64,000 bases of DNA from the NCBI GenBank assembly GCA_017403985.1, contig JAFRDE010000013.1, positions 62,001 to 126,000 on the forward strand. The letters run 5' to 3'. Position numbers and translations under genes: made by a program. Of this stretch, positions 62,529 through 64,000 are shown piece by piece. A model generated the notes under the pieces. That model saw only the letters and a program-made list of their open reading frames with translations. It ran no database searches and was not told where the DNA came from. Position 1 is the first letter of the stretch. Each line of letters opens with the position of its first letter. The stretch is from Ruminococcus sp. (GTDB taxonomy: Bacteria; Bacillota; Clostridia; Oscillospirales; Acutalibacteraceae).

Positions 62529-62573
62529 CGTAATGGTATCAATACCAAAACATATTTTAGGAGGATTATTTCT

Positions 62574-62930
62574 ATGGAACAACAGGGTAAAAAAGGCTTA
62601 GCGATTGCCGGTCTGATTTTCGGTATCGCCGCATGTGTATGCTGCTGGGCAGGTTACGGCGCGATCGCCGGTATCGTCTGCGGTATCGTAGGTCTGATTC
62701 TTTCCATCCTTGCTAAGAAGAGCTTCACTGCTATCGGTCAGAAGAGCGGTATGGCTACCGCCGGTCTGATCCTTTCCATCGTCGGTCTGGTTCTTTCCGT
62801 CGTTATGCTGATCGCTTGCGTTATCTGCGTAGCTGCAGGTAGCGCTGCTGCTGATGAGATCGCAAATAACCCGGAGCTTCAGAATGAGATCGCCAGCGCG
62901 CTGGATCAGATCAGTTCCTCTGTACAGTAA
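62574..62930 (+). CDS. DUF4190-like small membrane protein
   Basis: A 118-residue protein with three hydrophobic helices and Gly/Ala-rich repeats (GLAIAGLIFGIAACVCCWAG, MATAGLILSIVGLVLSVVML), the pattern of DUF4190. A short acidic-polar tail follows. The ribosome site AGGAGG and a consensus promoter suggest good expression. Function unknown. Confidence 0.85.
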   Translation: MEQQGKKGLAIAGLIFGIAACVCCWAGYGAIAGIVCGIVGLILSILAKKSFTAIGQKSGMATAGLILSIVGLVLSVVMLIACVICVAAGSAAADEIANNPELQNEIASALDQISSSVQ

Positions 62931-62952
62931 TATCAGATTGAACTAAAACTTC

Positions 62953-62983
62953 ACAGCCGGTCGTAGGACTTACGGCCGGCTGC
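62953..62983 (+). terminator. Weak hairpin between DUF4190-like gene and lgt
   Basis: CAGCCGG / CCGGCTG stem around a partly paired loop; no T-run follows, so read-through into lgt is likely. Confidence 0.45.
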
Positions 62984-63005
62984 GTTGTATCTATAGGAGT
63001 AAAAA

Positions 63006-63806
63006 ATGTTCCCATCCTTCGAGATTTTCGGCCGACAGATCGGTATGTACGGCGTGATGACCGTCATCGGATTTGCCGTCTGCTTTCTGGTCGGCTCGCG
63101 GCTGATCAAGCGCTTTGATATCGATATCTACGACTTTGCGCTCACGATGATCGCCGCGGTGATCAGTCTGCTGATCTTTTCCTGTCTTGTATACGGAATG
63201 ACGCACATCCGCCTGCTCATCAACTACTTTGCTCATATCAACGAAATAGGCGTTGACAAGCTGTGGGAGGTGCTCAAATACTGCTTCGGCGGCATCGTCT
63301 TCTACGGCGGCTTTATCGGCGGCGGTATCGGTATTCTGGTCTACACCAAGTTCAACAAAAGCATGCGGATCCACCGCGACCACATCCTCGATATCTACGC
63401 GGTGCTCACGCCCCTGTTCCACGTTTTCGGCCGTATCGGCTGTTTTCTGGGCGGCTGCTGCTACGGTGTGGAGAGCGAATTCGGCTTCACCGTTCACAAC
63501 AATACGATCAATCCCGCGATCAACGACGTCAACCGCTTCCCGATCCAGCTCGTCGAGAGCGCCTGCAACCTGCTCATCTTCCTGTTGCTGCTCTATCTGT
63601 TCAAAAAATCCATCCTCGAAAACCGACTTATCTACATCTATATGCTCATCTACCCGGTGGTGCGGTTCATCACGGAGTTTTTCCGCGGCGACGAGATCCG
63701 CGGCTTCTTCTTCGGGCTGTCCACCTCCCAGTGGATCAGCATCTTCCTCTTTGTCTTCGCGCTGATCATGCTGCCGATCAAGACGCGGAAGATGAAACAA
63801 CCATAG
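63006..63806 (+). CDS. lgt: Prolipoprotein diacylglyceryl transferase
   Basis: Attaches diacylglycerol to the lipobox cysteine of prelipoproteins in the cytoplasmic membrane. The 266-residue protein has seven or so helices, the signature GRIGCFLGGCCYGVESEFG, YGGFIGGGIG and the C-terminal RFITEFFRGDE. The BMP lipoprotein at 31 kb is one expected substrate. The ATG has TAGGAG about six bases upstream. A repeat element and a terminator follow. Confidence 0.96.
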   Translation: MFPSFEIFGRQIGMYGVMTVIGFAVCFLVGSRLIKRFDIDIYDFALTMIAAVISLLIFSCLVYGMTHIRLLINYFAHINEIGVDKLWEVLKYCFGGIVFYGGFIGGGIGILVYTKFNKSMRIHRDHILDIYAVLTPLFHVFGRIGCFLGGCCYGVESEFGFTVHNNTINPAINDVNRFPIQLVESACNLLIFLLLLYLFKKSILENRLIYIYMLIYPVVRFITEFFRGDEIRGFFFGLSTSQWISIFLFVFALIMLPIKTRKMKQP

Positions 63807-63824
63807 CATAAAGCCAAGTGTAAT

Positions 63825-63929
63825 TTAGTTAAGGAAGGCTCCTTTTGGGAAAAGGAGCTGTCGCTATGAGGCGACTGAGGAATTGTATCAATTGACCGAG
63901 CGTCAGCGAGATACTTTTTCCTTAACTAA
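63825..63929. repeat. MITE-like element, CTCCCTTTCC family, with perfect 12-base ends
   Basis: TTAGTTAAGGAA (63825-63836) and TTCCTTAACTAA (63918-63929) are perfect inverted repeats. The core includes AAGGCTCCTTTTGGGAAAAG and GAGGAATTGTATCAATTGAC, shared with 40431-40598. Confidence 0.8.
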
Positions 63930-63945
63930 TAACATTTAACTTAAA

Positions 63946-63981
63946 GCCCGCGGCTCAATTACTGAACCGCGGGCATTTTTT
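63946..63981 (+). terminator. Terminator after lgt
   Basis: GCCCGCGG / CCGCGGGC stem, then ATTTTTTATCT. Confidence 0.85.
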
Positions 63982-64000
63982 ATCTCTTTTCTTTACAATA

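Overview
The window reads as chromosome of a low-to-moderate GC, Gram-positive gut anaerobe of the Clostridia, most likely Oscillospirales/Ruminococcaceae. Supporting signs are dockerin-bearing secreted proteins, a type III glutamine synthetase, formate-tetrahydrofolate ligase, dimeric-type glycyl-tRNA synthetase, AGGAGG ribosome sites, TTGACA/TATAAT promoters, and anaerobic purine catabolism genes. No rRNA, tRNA, CRISPR array, integrase or transposase gene was recognised. The placement is inferred from gene content; no search was run.

Layout. 0-9 kb: the end of an RluA-type pseudouridine synthase, divergent fhs and xpt, an L,D-transpeptidase with fibronectin-like repeats and a non-standard start codon, two secreted dockerin proteins with matching upstream regions, and glyS. 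9.1-12.9 kb: a two-gene cassette with its own promoter and terminators, encoding a 973-residue DUF4062/P-loop (STAND-like) protein and a six-helix membrane protein. 12.9-21.6 kb: a complete leftward histidine operon (yerC-like regulator, fused hisZ-hisG, hisD, hisC, hisB, hisH, hisA, hisF, hisIE, PHP-type histidinol phosphatase). 21.7-24.9 kb: divergent dapF and glnN.

25-42 kb is a purine/nitrogen salvage region: an 8-oxoguanine-deaminase-like amidohydrolase, a BMP-type nucleoside ABC importer, guanine deaminase, carbamate kinase, YgeW carbamoyltransferase, YgeY hydrolase, a PHP phosphoesterase, and a YheO-like regulator followed by two fold-type II PLP enzymes. Inferred scheme: purines enter through the ABC importer, are deaminated to xanthine or urate, are degraded by enzymes encoded partly elsewhere to carbamoyl- and diaminopropionate-type intermediates, and yield ATP through carbamate kinase and ammonia for glutamine synthetase.

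42-50 kb: a DUF2975/XRE pair, a PTS EIIC-like permease, a glycerol operon (glpK, glpA, FAD oxidoreductase, DUF1667) and a PdaB-like deacetylase. 50-64 kb: a protein made of two near-identical repeats, a membrane-anchored GH25 muramidase, luxS, a tRNA methyltransferase, an XRE-RDD membrane regulator, the pgk-tpiA-gpmI glycolytic operon, flavodoxin, an XRE/membrane pair under a triple-palindrome promoter, an EF-G paralogue, a DUF4190-like protein and lgt.

The intergenic DNA is rich in short non-coding repeats: several MITE-like inverted-repeat families and heptanucleotide arrays. Some lie inside operons and some supply the stop codons of neighbouring genes.
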